A stretch of DNA of 64,000 nt. Origin: Thermacetogenium phaeum DSM 12270. Its GTDB lineage: Bacteria; Bacillota; DSM-12270; Thermacetogeniales; Thermacetogeniaceae. A model generated the notes under the pieces. The model ran no database searches. It worked only from the letters and a program-made list of their open reading frames with translations, and was not told the DNA's origin. The stretch lies in contig NC_018870.1 in assembly GCF_000305935.1 (NCBI RefSeq), positions 1,544,001 to 1,608,000 on the forward strand, in the 5' to 3' direction. This document shows positions 25,659 to 35,894 of the stretch, piece by piece; position 1 is the stretch's first letter; each line of letters begins with the position of its first letter. Position numbers and translations under genes: made by a program.

Positions 25659-27881
25659 TTATAAAGATGCCTCCTGTTCTCTGATAACAATGTAGAATAA
25701 TGTTGCAGCAGGGCAGATCATCGCCGTCGCTGCAGCAACAATTCCCGAATCATTGAAAACAAGGGCGGCAAATGCGGCTATCAACCCTCCACTCAGACCC
25801 GCAGCAACCGCCGGATTTTCCGTCAGCAATCTCCTGAAAATCCCTACCGGCCTGTAGAACAGAATCCCCAGGGTAAGCAATGTCCCGAGGAGAACGCGTG
25901 TCCAGATGGTGTACCTGATCAGCTTGTAGTTCATGCTCAATTTTCTAATAACCATGCTCCTGAAGGCCTCCGCACCATCGGCATGCAGCGAAAAGATAAA
26001 CTGTCCGAAATGAGAGCGCCCCTCAGGTGGCCTCAGAAAGTCAACCAAGAGCACTCCTCCTCCAAATAATCCCGCAAGTAAAAAGCCAATACACACTTCG
26101 CGCAGGCGTAAGCGAATGCCCAACAGCCTAAAATAGGTATAGCTGAAGGCAATTGCGGCTGCCAGCGAACCGCCGAAATTGCTGCCCCACTGTGGCAAAC
26201 CCAGCACCAGCAACACCAGCAAAAAGAAAAGACCTACCAGAACCCGGGGCCACAACGGATAATCCCGCAAACGCTGAAGAAGAAGGGCGTGTCCGATGAT
26301 AGTGGCTCCGAGGAGAATCCCCATGTACTCGTTTCCAATCCCGTAATACCGCGCACCGGCCATGGGATCATAGCTCAATACAGAGTATCTCTGCAGCTCC
26401 CCTCCTGTTACCGTGTCCAAAAGCAGCACGCCCACCGTAGCCAGGCAGAGAATAATCAGGGGATCAAAATCCTTGTTTCCCGCCAGGCAGATGCTGAGCA
26501 CTGCGAGAAGAACATCGAGCAGCAGGAAGAGGCAGAGATAGAGCCAGATATTAGTAATGGGGAAAAAGCCGACCAAGAGGAGGGCCAACGGTGCGGCAAT
26601 CAACCCGAGCAGGAAAGGAGTAAGGTGCACCACCTTTCGGGGATCGAACAACATAAAAAAGAGCAGGCCGGCCAGCACCAGCAAATGAAGAACAACATAG
26701 CCCCTAACCAGGGAAGGACGGAGAAGAGAAGCAAAAACCGTCCTTTTTTCTATTTCCAGCATCTCGGCCGTATTATCGGACACGGGCTCTACACGCCAGG
26801 GGCGACCAATAGAGGAGGAATCAAGGGATGCGCCCAAATAGGAAGCAATACTTGGTGCAATATCGCATAAGGTAACGATACCGGGCCTCCTGGTCGTGGG
26901 GGTGGTTAAAAGGCCGGTTGCCGTTCCCTCCCCACGGACGGCAATAAATCCAAAGAGCCTTTTTTGACTGACGGCCTGGGCGTTGGGAGTTGTCGAGGTG
27001 ATATATACCTGGCTGCTATTCAAATCAACCTCCTTCATCAGCCATCCAATGAAGGCATCATATTCTCGCAGAATTTTCTCCCTTTCCTGGTGGTAGACGG
27101 CAGGACTGAGGTATTGGCTGGTCTGCTCCAGGCGAACAAGATCCCCCAGTTCGATCACGATAAAATGGTGGTGCTGCATGAGGCTGATAATTCTCTTTTT
27201 TACGGCATCATAATCGAGACGATAGCCCAATGGATCACGCGGGTCCTCCAGTAAGATCTCCTCCGATACATCTCCAGCGTCAATGATACCCCGTCTGTCC
27301 ATGGCGATTACGGCCGCCGCCCGCTGCGGCATCGACTTGCCGGGAACGTCTGCATTGCCGACAACTGCCGTCTTAAGTCCGGCCTCGTGTAAAGAATCGC
27401 CCAGAGTTCCGGGCTCTGCCGTTATTTCATCCTTAATATTGGCCCACTGGATATACGGAAGGTCAAGAACAACAACATTTTCCGGACGCGGAGTAATCCC
27501 CGTTCTCGCCTGAAAGATCAAGAAAGGATCTTCGTTCCTATAAGATTCACCGGCACCGAAAGCCAGGGGTTCGGCAGGAGTACACAGAGCGGTGTTCCCC
27601 GAACTGATGGTAGCAGCTGCGTTCTGTCTGTTGCGAGCACCTGCAGTATTCGTGTTGAGAAGAGCAACGCCCCCCTTTTCAAAGAATTCACGAAGGTTGG
27701 GGAGATCAGCGAGTTGAATTTCTTCGGGCAGCAAATAATCACAAACAACAAAGATAACCCGGCGCTGGCTGTCGCTCTGATCAGACCAGGCAAAATCCGG
27801 GTTAAGCACTATAGTCAATGTCATAATAAAGAAAAAAAGCAGTTCTTTTAAGGTGCGATCGAACATTTCGGCCTTCCCCAT
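25659..27881 (-). CDS. Large membrane protein with alkaline-phosphatase-superfamily-like ectodomain
   Basis: 740 residues. A signal sequence or first helix (around 9-32) is followed by an outside domain of about 350 residues. That domain resembles the alkaline phosphatase/sulfatase superfamily in layout (VIFVVCDYLLPEE, ISSGNTALC, VVGNADVPG, ITSTTPNAQ, DIAPSIASYLG). The C-terminal half has about ten hydrophobic helices, with a conserved-looking YYGIGNEYMGILLG segment. No named family member comes to mind. The gene starts right at the stop of the glycosyltransferase (TAAATG), so a joint role in cell-envelope polymer assembly or modification is inferred. A second ATG at 27866 has a better ribosome site (GGGGAAGG). 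Confidence 0.75.
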   Translation of the reverse strand: MGKAEMFDRTLKELLFFFIMTLTIVLNPDFAWSDQSDSQRRVIFVVCDYLLPEEIQLADLPNLREFFEKGGVALLNTNTAGARNRQNAAATISSGNTALCTPAEPLAFGAGESYRNEDPFLIFQARTGITPRPENVVVLDLPYIQWANIKDEITAEPGTLGDSLHEAGLKTAVVGNADVPGKSMPQRAAAVIAMDRRGIIDAGDVSEEILLEDPRDPLGYRLDYDAVKKRIISLMQHHHFIVIELGDLVRLEQTSQYLSPAVYHQEREKILREYDAFIGWLMKEVDLNSSQVYITSTTPNAQAVSQKRLFGFIAVRGEGTATGLLTTPTTRRPGIVTLCDIAPSIASYLGASLDSSSIGRPWRVEPVSDNTAEMLEIEKRTVFASLLRPSLVRGYVVLHLLVLAGLLFFMLFDPRKVVHLTPFLLGLIAAPLALLLVGFFPITNIWLYLCLFLLLDVLLAVLSICLAGNKDFDPLIILCLATVGVLLLDTVTGGELQRYSVLSYDPMAGARYYGIGNEYMGILLGATIIGHALLLQRLRDYPLWPRVLVGLFFLLVLLVLGLPQWGSNFGGSLAAAIAFSYTYFRLLGIRLRLREVCIGFLLAGLFGGGVLLVDFLRPPEGRSHFGQFIFSLHADGAEAFRSMVIRKLSMNYKLIRYTIWTRVLLGTLLTLGILFYRPVGIFRRLLTENPAVAAGLSGGLIAAFAALVFNDSGIVAAATAMICPAATLFYIVIREQEASL

Positions 27882-29012
27882 TTATTGCCTACCCTTGAGG
27901 ACTATTTCATAAACCTCCGCCGTTCCGGCGATCATTTGTTCACCGGTAAAACGCCTGGCGACGAAGTCTCTCCCCCTTCGGCCGAGATTGCTGGCAGCAA
28001 CCCGTTCGCTGAGCAGGGAAACAATCACCGCTCCCATGGCCTTGGCGTCCCCCGGGGGCACCAGGAATCCCGTCCTTTCATGCTGAATCAGATCTCGCAG
28101 CCCGCCGACGGAACTGGCAACCACCGGTCGCCCAGCGGCCAGAGCTTCCAGGCAGAATATCGAAAACCCCTCAGAAAGAGAAGGTACCGCTACCACATCC
28201 AACAACGACAACAGCTCCCTGACATCGCTTCGGTAACCGGTGAAAATCACCCTCTCTGCCAGGTTCAGTTCAACGGCGAAACGCTGCAAAGATCCCCGTT
28301 CCGGTCCGTCTCCCACTATTAATAAATAAACCGGGCCGTATTCTTTGTCAATATATTTTAGTGCCTCCAGTAAAATCCTGACCCCCTTCTGCGGTTCCAG
28401 GCGGGCAACTGTGCCGATAACGGGCCAATTGCCGTTAATCCCCAGCTGCTCCCGCAAAGCCGTGCGAGCAACACCGACTGGAAAATAGCCCACATCCAGA
28501 CCGTTGCAGACAACGGAGATCCTGTCTTCTGGAAACCACCCTAACCTCTCTATTTCCTTTTTGAGCGCATTAGAAACCGTAATCAGGTGTGACTGCTGCA
28601 TTCTTGCAAGAAGCGCCAGAAAAACACGATAGGCCCAAAAAAAAGGGGTGCCGGGTTTCGGGAAATTGTGAGCAGTTGCCACAACTCTTCTACAGCCGGC
28701 TAACAAGGCTGCCGTAGCCCCAATAATCCCTGCCAGGATCCCATGGGTATGCACCAGATCAATATCATAGGCACCGATTAACCGGCTCAGGCTATAGATG
28801 ACGTGCCAGTTTCGGAAGGGGTCCCAAGTCTCACTAATCGGCAGGAAAAACTCACCCTTAATAAAGGGACGCAGCTCGGAGAACAGCTCGCTTTCAGAAG
28901 ATGCCAGATAGAGGAAATACCTTTCCGGATCGAGACCACGAAAAAGCATCTCCAGGTGTTTTCTCATACCGCCTTTCACAGGGCGCACCACATGTAAGAC
29001 CCTCACGGCCAT
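27882..29012 (-). CDS. GT4-family glycosyltransferase (group 1)
   Basis: 376 residues. The GT-B fold is shown by VRVLHVVRPVKGGMRKH, HTHGILAG, GTVARLEPQKGV, LLIVGDGPERG, and the donor-binding ESLG-type region VPSLSEGFSIFCLEALAAGRPVV. It would transfer a sugar from a nucleotide sugar to a lipid or envelope acceptor; substrates are unknown. The longer frame up to GTG 29054 runs through the tRNA terminator hairpin, so ATG 29012 (or 29024) is the more likely start. Confidence 0.85.
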   Translation of the reverse strand: MAVRVLHVVRPVKGGMRKHLEMLFRGLDPERYFLYLASSESELFSELRPFIKGEFFLPISETWDPFRNWHVIYSLSRLIGAYDIDLVHTHGILAGIIGATAALLAGCRRVVATAHNFPKPGTPFFWAYRVFLALLARMQQSHLITVSNALKKEIERLGWFPEDRISVVCNGLDVGYFPVGVARTALREQLGINGNWPVIGTVARLEPQKGVRILLEALKYIDKEYGPVYLLIVGDGPERGSLQRFAVELNLAERVIFTGYRSDVRELLSLLDVVAVPSLSEGFSIFCLEALAAGRPVVASSVGGLRDLIQHERTGFLVPPGDAKAMGAVIVSLLSERVAASNLGRRGRDFVARRFTGEQMIAGTAEVYEIVLKGRQ

Positions 29013-29028
29013 CCGCGCGCACATCCCC

Positions 29029-29066
29029 CAAAAATCGAAGAGCGGAGATACCACAGTATCTCCGCT
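29029..29066 (-). terminator. Intrinsic terminator of the tRNA-Pro gene
   Basis: An 11-bp perfect stem AGCGGAGATAC / GTATCTCCGCT (29041-29051 and 29056-29066) with a 4-base loop lies 14 bases after the tRNA. The minus strand continues CTTCGATTTTTG. Confidence 0.7.
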
Positions 29067-29079
29067 CCATATATTTGCA

Positions 29080-29156
29080 TGGTCAGAGTGGCGGGACTTG
29101 AACCCGCGACCTCTAGCACCCCAAGCTAGCGCTCTACCAACCTGAGCTACACCCTG
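29080..29156 (-). tRNA. tRNA-Pro (anticodon GGG)
   Basis: 77 bases with encoded CCA. The acceptor stem CAGGGTG/CACTCTG has one G-T pair. The D arm is GCTC-AGGTTGGTA-GAGC. The anticodon stem CTAGC/GCTAG holds loop TTGGGGT, so the anticodon is GGG. The T arm is GCGGG-TTCAAGT-CCCGC. It decodes CCC and CCU proline codons. Confidence 0.95.
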
Positions 29157-29170
29157 ATCAGCTACCTCTT

Positions 29171-29200
29171 ATTTTAGATGCTTCCCTATATCTCTGTCAA
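29171..29200 (-). promoter_or_regulatory. Sigma-A promoter of tRNA-Pro
   Basis: Minus strand: TTGACA (29200-29195), 18 bases, TAAAAT (29176-29171), ending 15 bases before the tRNA 5' end. Confidence 0.75.
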
Positions 29201-29310
29201 GGTTATAGATTTTTTAGATGACGGGTTACCAATGCCAGGCGCTCCAGATCGCCTAGTCCATCTACTTCTTGCCACTCAAAGAGACGTTGTTGTGGTATAA
29301 TAGCCGCCGC

Positions 29311-29338
29311 TTTAAACCCGGCTCGTGCCGGGGTAAAA
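29311..29338 (-). terminator. Weak candidate terminator after lysC
   Basis: A 6-bp stem CCCGGC / GCCGGG (29317-29322, 29327-29332) with a 4-base loop lies about 70 bases after the lysC stop. Only TTTAAA follows on the minus strand, so termination would be weak. The rest of the 29201-29402 gap has no gene that I can see. Confidence 0.3.
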
Positions 29339-29402
29339 TGCTTTTGCCATTGCTAAAACGCCCTATTCATCTTTTCTTCCGGTCATCGCAATTGGCTCTT
29401 TT

Positions 29403-30611
29403 TTAACCAAAGAATTCGGCATGGAGCGCTCCTACGGCCTTGATTGCCTGATCCTCTTGAATCACACAGGATACCTTGATCTCTGAGGTACTGATCATCT
29501 CGATATTGATCCCTTCCCTGGCAAGGGCCTTAAACATGGCTGCGGCGACCCCAGGGTTGGTAACCATCCCTGCCCCGACTATAGAGACCTTGGCAACGCG
29601 GTCATTATAAACAAACCCCGAAGCCCCGATCTCCTTGACGACCCTTTCTACAACCGGAATCACGCGCGCCAGGTCGTCCCGCGCCACCGTAAAAACGATA
29701 TCGTTATGGTCATTGCGGACCCATCCCTGGATGATCATATCAACATTGATATATTCATCGGCCAGCGCCTGAAAGATATGCCTGGCGATTCCTGGCCGAT
29801 CGGGAACGTCGAAAATGCCGATTTTGGCAACATTTAAATCATGAGCAATACCACTCACAAGACGACCGTTTTCCACTGATTTTACCTCCCCAACTAATGT
29901 ACCTTCACAATCGTTGAAGCTGGACCTGATTACGAGGGGCACCGCATACTTTTTGGCAAACTCAACCGCCCGCGGCTGCAGGACGAGGGCACCCAGACTG
30001 GCCAGTTCCAGCATCTCATCATAAGATATAAACTCCAGTTTATGAGCCTTGGGGACAATACGGGGATCTGCTGTATAAACCCCGTCAACATCTGTATATA
30101 TCTCACACTGATCCGCCTTCAACGCTGCTGCCAGGGCTACAGCAGTGGCATCCGACCCACCCCGCCCGAGAGTGGTTATCTCCCCCGCTTCGTTTATCCC
30201 CTGGAATCCGGCGACGATAACTATCTTGCGGTCATTCAGTTCTTTTTGCAGGCGATCCGAACGTATAGAGAGAATTCGGGCCTTGGTATAGGCAGAATCA
30301 GTTTCAATTCCCGCCTGAAAGCCCGTCAGGGAAACAACGGGATAACCAGCTGCGTCAATTGCCATGGCCAGTAAAGCAATGGATACCTGTTCTCCCGTTG
30401 CCAGAAGCATGGCGATTTCTCGCTCCGGAGGGCAGGGGGTTATTTCCCGGGCCAGGCTCAGCAACTCATCGGTAGTATGGCCCATTGCGGAAACCACCAC
30501 CACTACCCGATTCCCCGCTTCTTTCGCCCGGATGACGCGACGGGCAACATTTTTAATTAACTTCGTGTTGGCTACCGAAGTGCCTCCGTATTTCTGTACT
30601 ATAGTCCGCAA
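29403..30611 (-). CDS. lysC: Aspartate kinase
   Basis: 402 residues. The kinase domain opens with IVQKYGGTSVAN. Then come GFQGINEAGEITTLGRGGSDATA and the substrate-side DVDGVYTADPRIV. Two C-terminal ACT repeats follow (VAKIGIFDVPDRPGIARHIF and VAKVSIVGAGMVTNPGVAAAMF), so feedback control by lysine and/or threonine is expected. TTG 30611 lies 8 bases after GGGGAGG and gives the family N-terminus. It is the last gene of the hom-thrC-thrB-lysC operon. Confidence 0.95.
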   Translation of the reverse strand: MRTIVQKYGGTSVANTKLIKNVARRVIRAKEAGNRVVVVVSAMGHTTDELLSLAREITPCPPEREIAMLLATGEQVSIALLAMAIDAAGYPVVSLTGFQAGIETDSAYTKARILSIRSDRLQKELNDRKIVIVAGFQGINEAGEITTLGRGGSDATAVALAAALKADQCEIYTDVDGVYTADPRIVPKAHKLEFISYDEMLELASLGALVLQPRAVEFAKKYAVPLVIRSSFNDCEGTLVGEVKSVENGRLVSGIAHDLNVAKIGIFDVPDRPGIARHIFQALADEYINVDMIIQGWVRNDHNDIVFTVARDDLARVIPVVERVVKEIGASGFVYNDRVAKVSIVGAGMVTNPGVAAAMFKALAREGINIEMISTSEIKVSCVIQEDQAIKAVGALHAEFFG

Positions 30612-30643
30612 TAGACAGGCCTCCCCCAACCAGAATTAGTTCC

Positions 30644-31552
30644 TTAACATATTAGATGAGTTCCCTCTAACTCGGGTTCCAGATTCAGTACCCGGGCTTC
30701 GATACCTCGCGCCAGGAAGGCTCCGCGGATAGCTTCCCCCACCTCGCACTCCGGCGGGGAAAAGGCGATCACCGTCGGCCCTGCACCGCTTAAGGCCGCA
30801 CCGTAAGCGCCCTCCTTCCGGGCGATGGCAAAAATATCGTTTAAACCGGGCACCAACCGGCAGCGGTAGGGTTGATGCAGACGATCCTGCATGGCCACGC
30901 CGAGCAGATCCCAGTTTCCTTCCCGGAGGGCCGCCACCAGCAGGGCGGCCCTCCCCAAGTTGTATACGGCATCCTTCAATGGAACGAACTCAGGCAGGAC
31001 TTCCCGGGCTGCCTTTGTTGACAACCGGAAATCGGGCACTACAGCGGTAATCTTAACATTCCGCGGCACCTGAAGGCGGGTACAGGAGTAAAAAGTACCG
31101 TCTTGTACTACTATCACAACCCCCCCCAGGAGGGCGGCAGCAACATTGTCCGGGTGCCCTTCCAGTGCCACTGCCTGGTCCAATATCTCCTGCCTGGATA
31201 AGGGGTTGCCGGCAAGGGCGTTCGCTGCGACCAGCCCGCCGGCAATAGCTGCTGCGCTGCTGCCCAAACCACTAGCAAGGGGTATTTCGTTATACAGACG
31301 CAGCCTCAATCCGGCCGGACGATAACCAATCCGCCGGAAGAGGCTGGCAATTGCCCTCACTGCCAGATTGCTGTCGTCTCTGGGGAGCAGTGCTGCTCCC
31401 TCTCCCTCCACTTCTACCAAAAGCTGCTCTTTTTCTATCTCTTCCAGTTCTATCCTGTTGTACAGCTTCAAGGACATTCCCAGGGCATCAAAACCGGGCC
31501 CTAGATTGGCCGTTGTTGCGGGAACCCTAACTGCAATCCTTTTCACTACCAC
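30644..31552 (-). CDS. thrB: Homoserine kinase
   Basis: 302 residues, GHMP kinase family. N-terminal VRVPATTANLGPGFDALG, ATP-binding PLASGLGSSAAAIAGG and the C-terminal GAYGAALSGAGPTVIAF are all present. It phosphorylates homoserine for threonine synthase, encoded next to it. The GTG at 31552 is the chosen start; a GTG two codons later is equally possible. Confidence 0.95.
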   Translation of the reverse strand: MVVKRIAVRVPATTANLGPGFDALGMSLKLYNRIELEEIEKEQLLVEVEGEGAALLPRDDSNLAVRAIASLFRRIGYRPAGLRLRLYNEIPLASGLGSSAAAIAGGLVAANALAGNPLSRQEILDQAVALEGHPDNVAAALLGGVVIVVQDGTFYSCTRLQVPRNVKITAVVPDFRLSTKAAREVLPEFVPLKDAVYNLGRAALLVAALREGNWDLLGVAMQDRLHQPYRCRLVPGLNDIFAIARKEGAYGAALSGAGPTVIAFSPPECEVGEAIRGAFLARGIEARVLNLEPELEGTHLIC

Positions 31553-31582
31553 ACGATCTCACCTGTCAATCATTAAACTTCA

Positions 31583-32647
31583 TTAAAGGACCTGGAGCTT
31601 CTCCAACACATCTAAAACTCGGTTCTTATCAGGGGGAACAACCGCAGGCTTCAGAGAACAGGTCTTCAGCGTCGTATCCGGATCCTTTAAGCCGTGGCCG
31701 GTCATAATGCAGACCACATGGCTCCCCGGCGGGAAAAAGCCCTCCCCTGCCAGCTTGATGACCCCCGCCAGAGCAGCGGCAGAAGCTGGCTCAACAAAAA
31801 GCCCTTCTGTGCGGGCGACAAGCTGGTAGGCGCTGATTATCTCTTCATCGGTGACCGTTTCTATGCGCCCCTGCGATTCCTTCAAGGCCTCCAGCGCCTT
31901 CTGCCAGCTTGCCGGGTTTCCGATACGAATGGCGGTTGCCACCGTCTGGGGTTCGGTTACAACTTCTCCTCTGACAATAGGAGCCGCACCCGCTGCCTGA
32001 AAACCGAGCATCTTCGGAGTGCCCGAGACACGTCCGGCGGAGGCATACTCCCGGAAACCCTTCCAGTATGCTGTAATATTCCCGGCGTTTCCCACTGGCA
32101 GGGCCAGGTAATCAGGTGCGAACCCGAGTTGGTCGCAGATCTCGAAAGCAGCGGTCTTTTGCCCCTCAATCCGGTGGGGGTTGAGGGAATTAACCAGCGT
32201 CAGGGGATGCTCCCCTGTAACCTTCCGCACCAATCGGAGGGCAGTATCGAAATTGCCTTCAATGGCGATTACCTCCGCCCCGTGAATCAAAGCCTGAGCA
32301 AGTTTGCCGAGCGCGATGTACCCGTTGGGTACGAGGACTACGCACTTGATCCCGGCACGGGCGGCAAAAGCTGCTGCCGAAGCCGATGTATTCCCTGTTG
32401 AGGCACACATAACAGCTTTGCTGCCACTCTCTACGGCCTTGCTTACGGCCATGGTCATCCCCCGGTCCTTAAAGGAACCGGTAGGGTTCTGGCCTTCAAA
32501 TTTAAGATAGAGATGTACCTGCAATCTTTCCGATAGACGCGGCGCCGGAAGCAGAGCCGTATTCCCTTCATAAAGGGTTACCACAGGGGTATTTTCAGTA
32601 ACGGGAAGGAAGGAGCGGTATGCCTCGATAACACCCTTCCAGCTCAT
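31583..32647 (-). CDS. thrC: Threonine synthase
   Basis: 354 residues. The PLP lysine motif is [13 protein letters not shown], preceded by [11 protein letters not shown]. The phosphate-binding loop is [14 protein letters not shown], and [18 protein letters not shown] is conserved. It makes threonine from O-phosphohomoserine. The ATG overlaps the hom stop (ATGA at 32644-32647). Confidence 0.95.
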   Translation of the reverse strand: MSWKGVIEAYRSFLPVTENTPVVTLYEGNTALLPAPRLSERLQVHLYLKFEGQNPTGSFKDRGMTMAVSKAVESGSKAVMCASTGNTSASAAAFAARAGIKCVVLVPNGYIALGKLAQALIHGAEVIAIEGNFDTALRLVRKVTGEHPLTLVNSLNPHRIEGQKTAAFEICDQLGFAPDYLALPVGNAGNITAYWKGFREYASAGRVSGTPKMLGFQAAGAAPIVRGEVVTEPQTVATAIRIGNPASWQKALEALKESQGRIETVTDEEIISAYQLVARTEGLFVEPASAAALAGVIKLAGEGFFPPGSHVVCIMTGHGLKDPDTTLKTCSLKPAVVPPDKNRVLDVLEKLQVL

Positions 32648-33954
32648 ATCTTACTCCCTCCTTCAACCCTGATAACATTCTCAACAGAACTGATTATTGA
32701 AAGACCCTTTAATACCGTAAGTGCATCCTGAATATCCTGTTCCAAAACCTCGTGGGTGATGAGGACGATCTCTGCCCGCATCTCCCCTTCTACCGCCAGA
32801 GTCCTTTTCTGGATCACAGAAGCAATGCTTACCTGATGGTTACCGAGAACACCGGCAATACTGGCCAGCACCCCGGGTTTATCCTTGACGATCAGGCGCA
32901 GGTAGTACTTGCTGTGAATCTGCCCAATAGGGCATATCTTCCTGTCCAGAAAACAGGTACAGGCAAACCTGCCGGTGCTGCCGCTTTCCAAGTTGCGAAC
33001 AATTTCCATAACGTCCCCGAAGACGGCGCTGGCAGTCGGCATCTGCCCGGCGCCCTGCCCGTAAAACATGGTTTCACCAACAGCATTGCCCCGCACAAAA
33101 ATAGCATTAAAGACGCCATTTACTGAGGCAAGCGGGTGTTCTTGGGGGAGAAAGGCAGGGTGCACCCGCACCTCGATATCCTCATTGTTATCTCTGGCGA
33201 TGGCCAGCAGCTTGATAACATAGCCTAACTCCCTGGCATAGTTGATATCCTCCGGGGCAATTTTTGTAATCCCTTCGACAAAAACATCCTTAGTGGTAAC
33301 CCGGGTGTTGAAAGCGATGGACGCTAGTATGGCTATCTTCCGGGCAGCATCATGGCCTTCAATATCGGCGGTGGGATCGGACTCGGCATAACCGGCTTCC
33401 TGTGCCGAGCGCAGCACCGACTGGAAATCTACGCTCTCTTCAGCCATCCGGGTAAGGATGTAGTTCGTGGTGCCGTTGACAATTCCGATCACTTCTTCAA
33501 TTTTATTTGCTGAGAGGTTTTCTTTCAAGGCATGAATTATCGGAATGCCTCCGCCGACACTGGCTTCAAAATAGAAGTCCGCATTCCCGGCAGCAGCCGC
33601 CTCAAACAACTCTTTTCCGTAATCGGCAACAACATCCTTATTGGCGGTTACCACGTGCTTCCCGCGGCGGAGCGCATCAAGCATCCAGGTTCTCGCCGGC
33701 TCAATCCCACCAAGAAGCTCAATGACAACCTGAATGTCGTCATCCTCCAGGATGTCTTCGAAGCGATTCGTCAGCACCTCCGGAGGAATCCCCAAAAGCC
33801 GCGCCTTTTCGGGATTGCGCTCGAGGATTCTTTTTATCTCCACTCTCCTCCCGATCAATTGAAAAATGCGGGGCGCGTTTTCCTCCAGCAGCTTGACAAC
33901 TCCCGATCCAACGGTACCTAGGCCTAGCAATCCGACACCGATAGCGTTGTTCAT
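32644..33954 (-). CDS. hom: Homoserine dehydrogenase with C-terminal ACT domain
   Basis: 436 residues. The NAD(P) motif is [20 protein letters not shown], with catalytic-region segments [13 protein letters not shown] and [19 protein letters not shown]-terminal ACT domain ([19 protein letters not shown]) suggests threonine feedback. ATG 33954 has GGAG 10 bases upstream. The frame above it, to 34038, lacks family similarity and runs into the spoIVA terminator. Confidence 0.95.
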   Translation of the reverse strand: MNNAIGVGLLGLGTVGSGVVKLLEENAPRIFQLIGRRVEIKRILERNPEKARLLGIPPEVLTNRFEDILEDDDIQVVIELLGGIEPARTWMLDALRRGKHVVTANKDVVADYGKELFEAAAAGNADFYFEASVGGGIPIIHALKENLSANKIEEVIGIVNGTTNYILTRMAEESVDFQSVLRSAQEAGYAESDPTADIEGHDAARKIAILASIAFNTRVTTKDVFVEGITKIAPEDINYARELGYVIKLLAIARDNNEDIEVRVHPAFLPQEHPLASVNGVFNAIFVRGNAVGETMFYGQGAGQMPTASAVFGDVMEIVRNLESGSTGRFACTCFLDRKICPIGQIHSKYYLRLIVKDKPGVLASIAGVLGNHQVSIASVIQKRTLAVEGEMRAEIVLITHEVLEQDIQDALTVLKGLSIISSVENVIRVEGGSKI

Positions 33955-34035
33955 AGCATCATCTCTCCGATCGATTTGAGGGTAGAACACAATAACCGTT
34001 TTTTCGATGCGATACTGCCCAAGTCCTGCCTGGAT

Positions 34036-34064
34036 CAAAAATAAAAAACGGTCAAATGACCGTT
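34036..34064 (-). terminator. Intrinsic terminator of spoIVA
   Basis: Minus strand AACGGTC / GACCGTT (7-8 bp, 34064-34047) is followed by TTTTATTTTTG. It separates spoIVA from the threonine operon. Confidence 0.85.
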
Positions 34065-34087
34065 GTTCTGAAAAGTACGAACTAACT

Positions 34088-35575
34088 TTAAATAATGATG
34101 CAGATCAAGCCACCACTTCCTTCGTTGACAATCCGCTGCACAGTCTCCTGCAGCTTCGCCTGAGCGTTTTCCGGCATCCTGTGCAGTTTATTCTGAATCC
34201 CCTCCCGCACTAATTCATGTAATGATTTACCAAAAATGTCCCGCTGCCAGATCTTTTGAGGATCATCCTCGAACTCTTCGAGCAGATAACGCACTAGCTC
34301 CTCACACTGCTTCTCAGTCCCTATAATCGGGGTGATTTCCGTCGTGATGTCCGCCCTGATAATGTGAAGAGAGGGAGCGCTCGCCTTGAGCTTAACTCCA
34401 AAGCGGTTACCTTGGCGGATCAGTTCAGGTTCTTCCAGAATCATCTCATCTAAACTGGGAGCAACAACCCCGTAGCCGAGCTCACGCACCTCTTCCAGAG
34501 CCGGGGCGATTTTTTCCATTTCATTTCTGGCTTTGGCGAGATCTCGCATCAAGCGGAGAATATCCTGATCCCCAGCAACCGATAGACCGCTGACCTCCTC
34601 AAGAACCCTGTAAAACAGTCCCTCTTCCACTCGAACCTCGATGTCGGCAACCCCTGTTCCCAGATTCATCTCCTGGAGCACGGCTGTGCTGACATGCTCA
34701 TTTTCCCTGATCTTCTCAACTGCCAGATCGATATCCCGGAGCCTGCTGACACTGCTGACGGCATCCTGGATCGTTTGTTCGAATTCGGTGCGCAGCCAGT
34801 AGTTCTGGTCGAGTTCTTCAAGCCAGAGCGGCAGTTTAACGTTAACTTCTTGGACAGGAAATTCATACAGCGACTCCTGGAGAATATTGAGGAGATCATC
34901 GGTGGACATCTCGCTGCAGTTCATGGCCAGCACTGGGAGGTCGTACTTCTCTTCCAGTTCGTGCACCAGTTCCTGCGTTTCCGGGGCTTCCGGATAAACG
35001 GAATTGAGAATCACCACAAAAGGTTTTCCCAGTTCCTTGAGCTCCCCGATCACCCGCTCCTCAGCTTCCAGGTAATTCTCCCGGGGAATATCTGTAATCG
35101 AACCGTCGGTTGTGACTACTATCCCGATCGTAGAATGATCGGTAATTACCTTTCGCGTCCCCATTTCTGCTGCTTCCTGAAAAGGAATCGCCTGCTCAAA
35201 CCAAGGCGTTTTCACCATTCGCGGGCTGCCTTCCTCTTCGACATATCCCAGGGCGCCGTCGACTGTGTAACCGACACAATCAACCATCCTAACCTTCATT
35301 TTGAGGCCGTCCCGGATTACAATATCCACCGCTTCTTGGGGAATGAACTTCGGCTCAACTGTCATCACCATCCTGCCGGCACCGCTTTGCGGCAGCTCGT
35401 CTGTAGCCCTCTCCTTATCCGCGGGATTCGCTATGTTGGGTAGCACCAGCAATTCCATGAAACGCTTAATAAAAGTTGATTTACCGGTTCTCACGGGCCC
35501 GACCACACCAAGGTAAATATCCCCACCGGTTCTCTCGACAATATCCCGGAAGATATTGACGTTCTCCATCTCCAT
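34088..35575 (-). CDS. spoIVA: Stage IV sporulation protein A (spore-coat basement ATPase)
   Basis: 495 residues. The P-loop GVVGPVRTGKSTFIKRF, the MVDCVGYTVDGALGY switch-like region and TDGSITDIPRENYLEAEERVI are typical of SpoIVA. In B. subtilis this ATPase polymerises on the forespore to anchor the coat. ATG 35575 follows GGAGGGGG; ATG 35569 is also possible. It is flanked by terminators on both sides, so it is monocistronic. Confidence 0.96.
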   Translation of the reverse strand: MEMENVNIFRDIVERTGGDIYLGVVGPVRTGKSTFIKRFMELLVLPNIANPADKERATDELPQSGAGRMVMTVEPKFIPQEAVDIVIRDGLKMKVRMVDCVGYTVDGALGYVEEEGSPRMVKTPWFEQAIPFQEAAEMGTRKVITDHSTIGIVVTTDGSITDIPRENYLEAEERVIGELKELGKPFVVILNSVYPEAPETQELVHELEEKYDLPVLAMNCSEMSTDDLLNILQESLYEFPVQEVNVKLPLWLEELDQNYWLRTEFEQTIQDAVSSVSRLRDIDLAVEKIRENEHVSTAVLQEMNLGTGVADIEVRVEEGLFYRVLEEVSGLSVAGDQDILRLMRDLAKARNEMEKIAPALEEVRELGYGVVAPSLDEMILEEPELIRQGNRFGVKLKASAPSLHIIRADITTEITPIIGTEKQCEELVRYLLEEFEDDPQKIWQRDIFGKSLHELVREGIQNKLHRMPENAQAKLQETVQRIVNEGSGGLICIII

Positions 35576-35893
35576 GGGCAACCCCCTCCCTATTCTTTTT
35601 TATGCAAAACGCCACTTTTTCATGCCTTTTAACTGCCATTTTTTAAATACGTCCGAAAATAGCAGTTCCTTCCTGTTGCTATAATTATATGCCAGGCGTT
35701 AACTGGTATTACCAGAAAGGATAATCGAGTAAGATATCGTTATCGAAGATCCAGCTTGCCTTCTCCGTCCGATCTGGTTGCTCATCTGACTGGCTTTCCC
35801 CGACCCCTGCCTTGCAGATTGTCTTCCTGCCGGTGGCAGTTAGGTATCGTCGATTCCCTTCAACCCAGTGGATCTGAGAAGGTGCCCGGCGAA
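35576..35893 (-). promoter_or_regulatory. Upstream region of spoIVA; weak sigma-E-like -10
   Basis: No gene is seen on either strand. About 110 bases before the ATG the minus strand reads CATATAAT (35691-35684). This resembles the sigma-E -10 consensus (CATACAAT), and B. subtilis spoIVA is sigma-E dependent. A convincing -35 could not be placed. Confidence 0.3.
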
Positions 35894-35894
35894 T

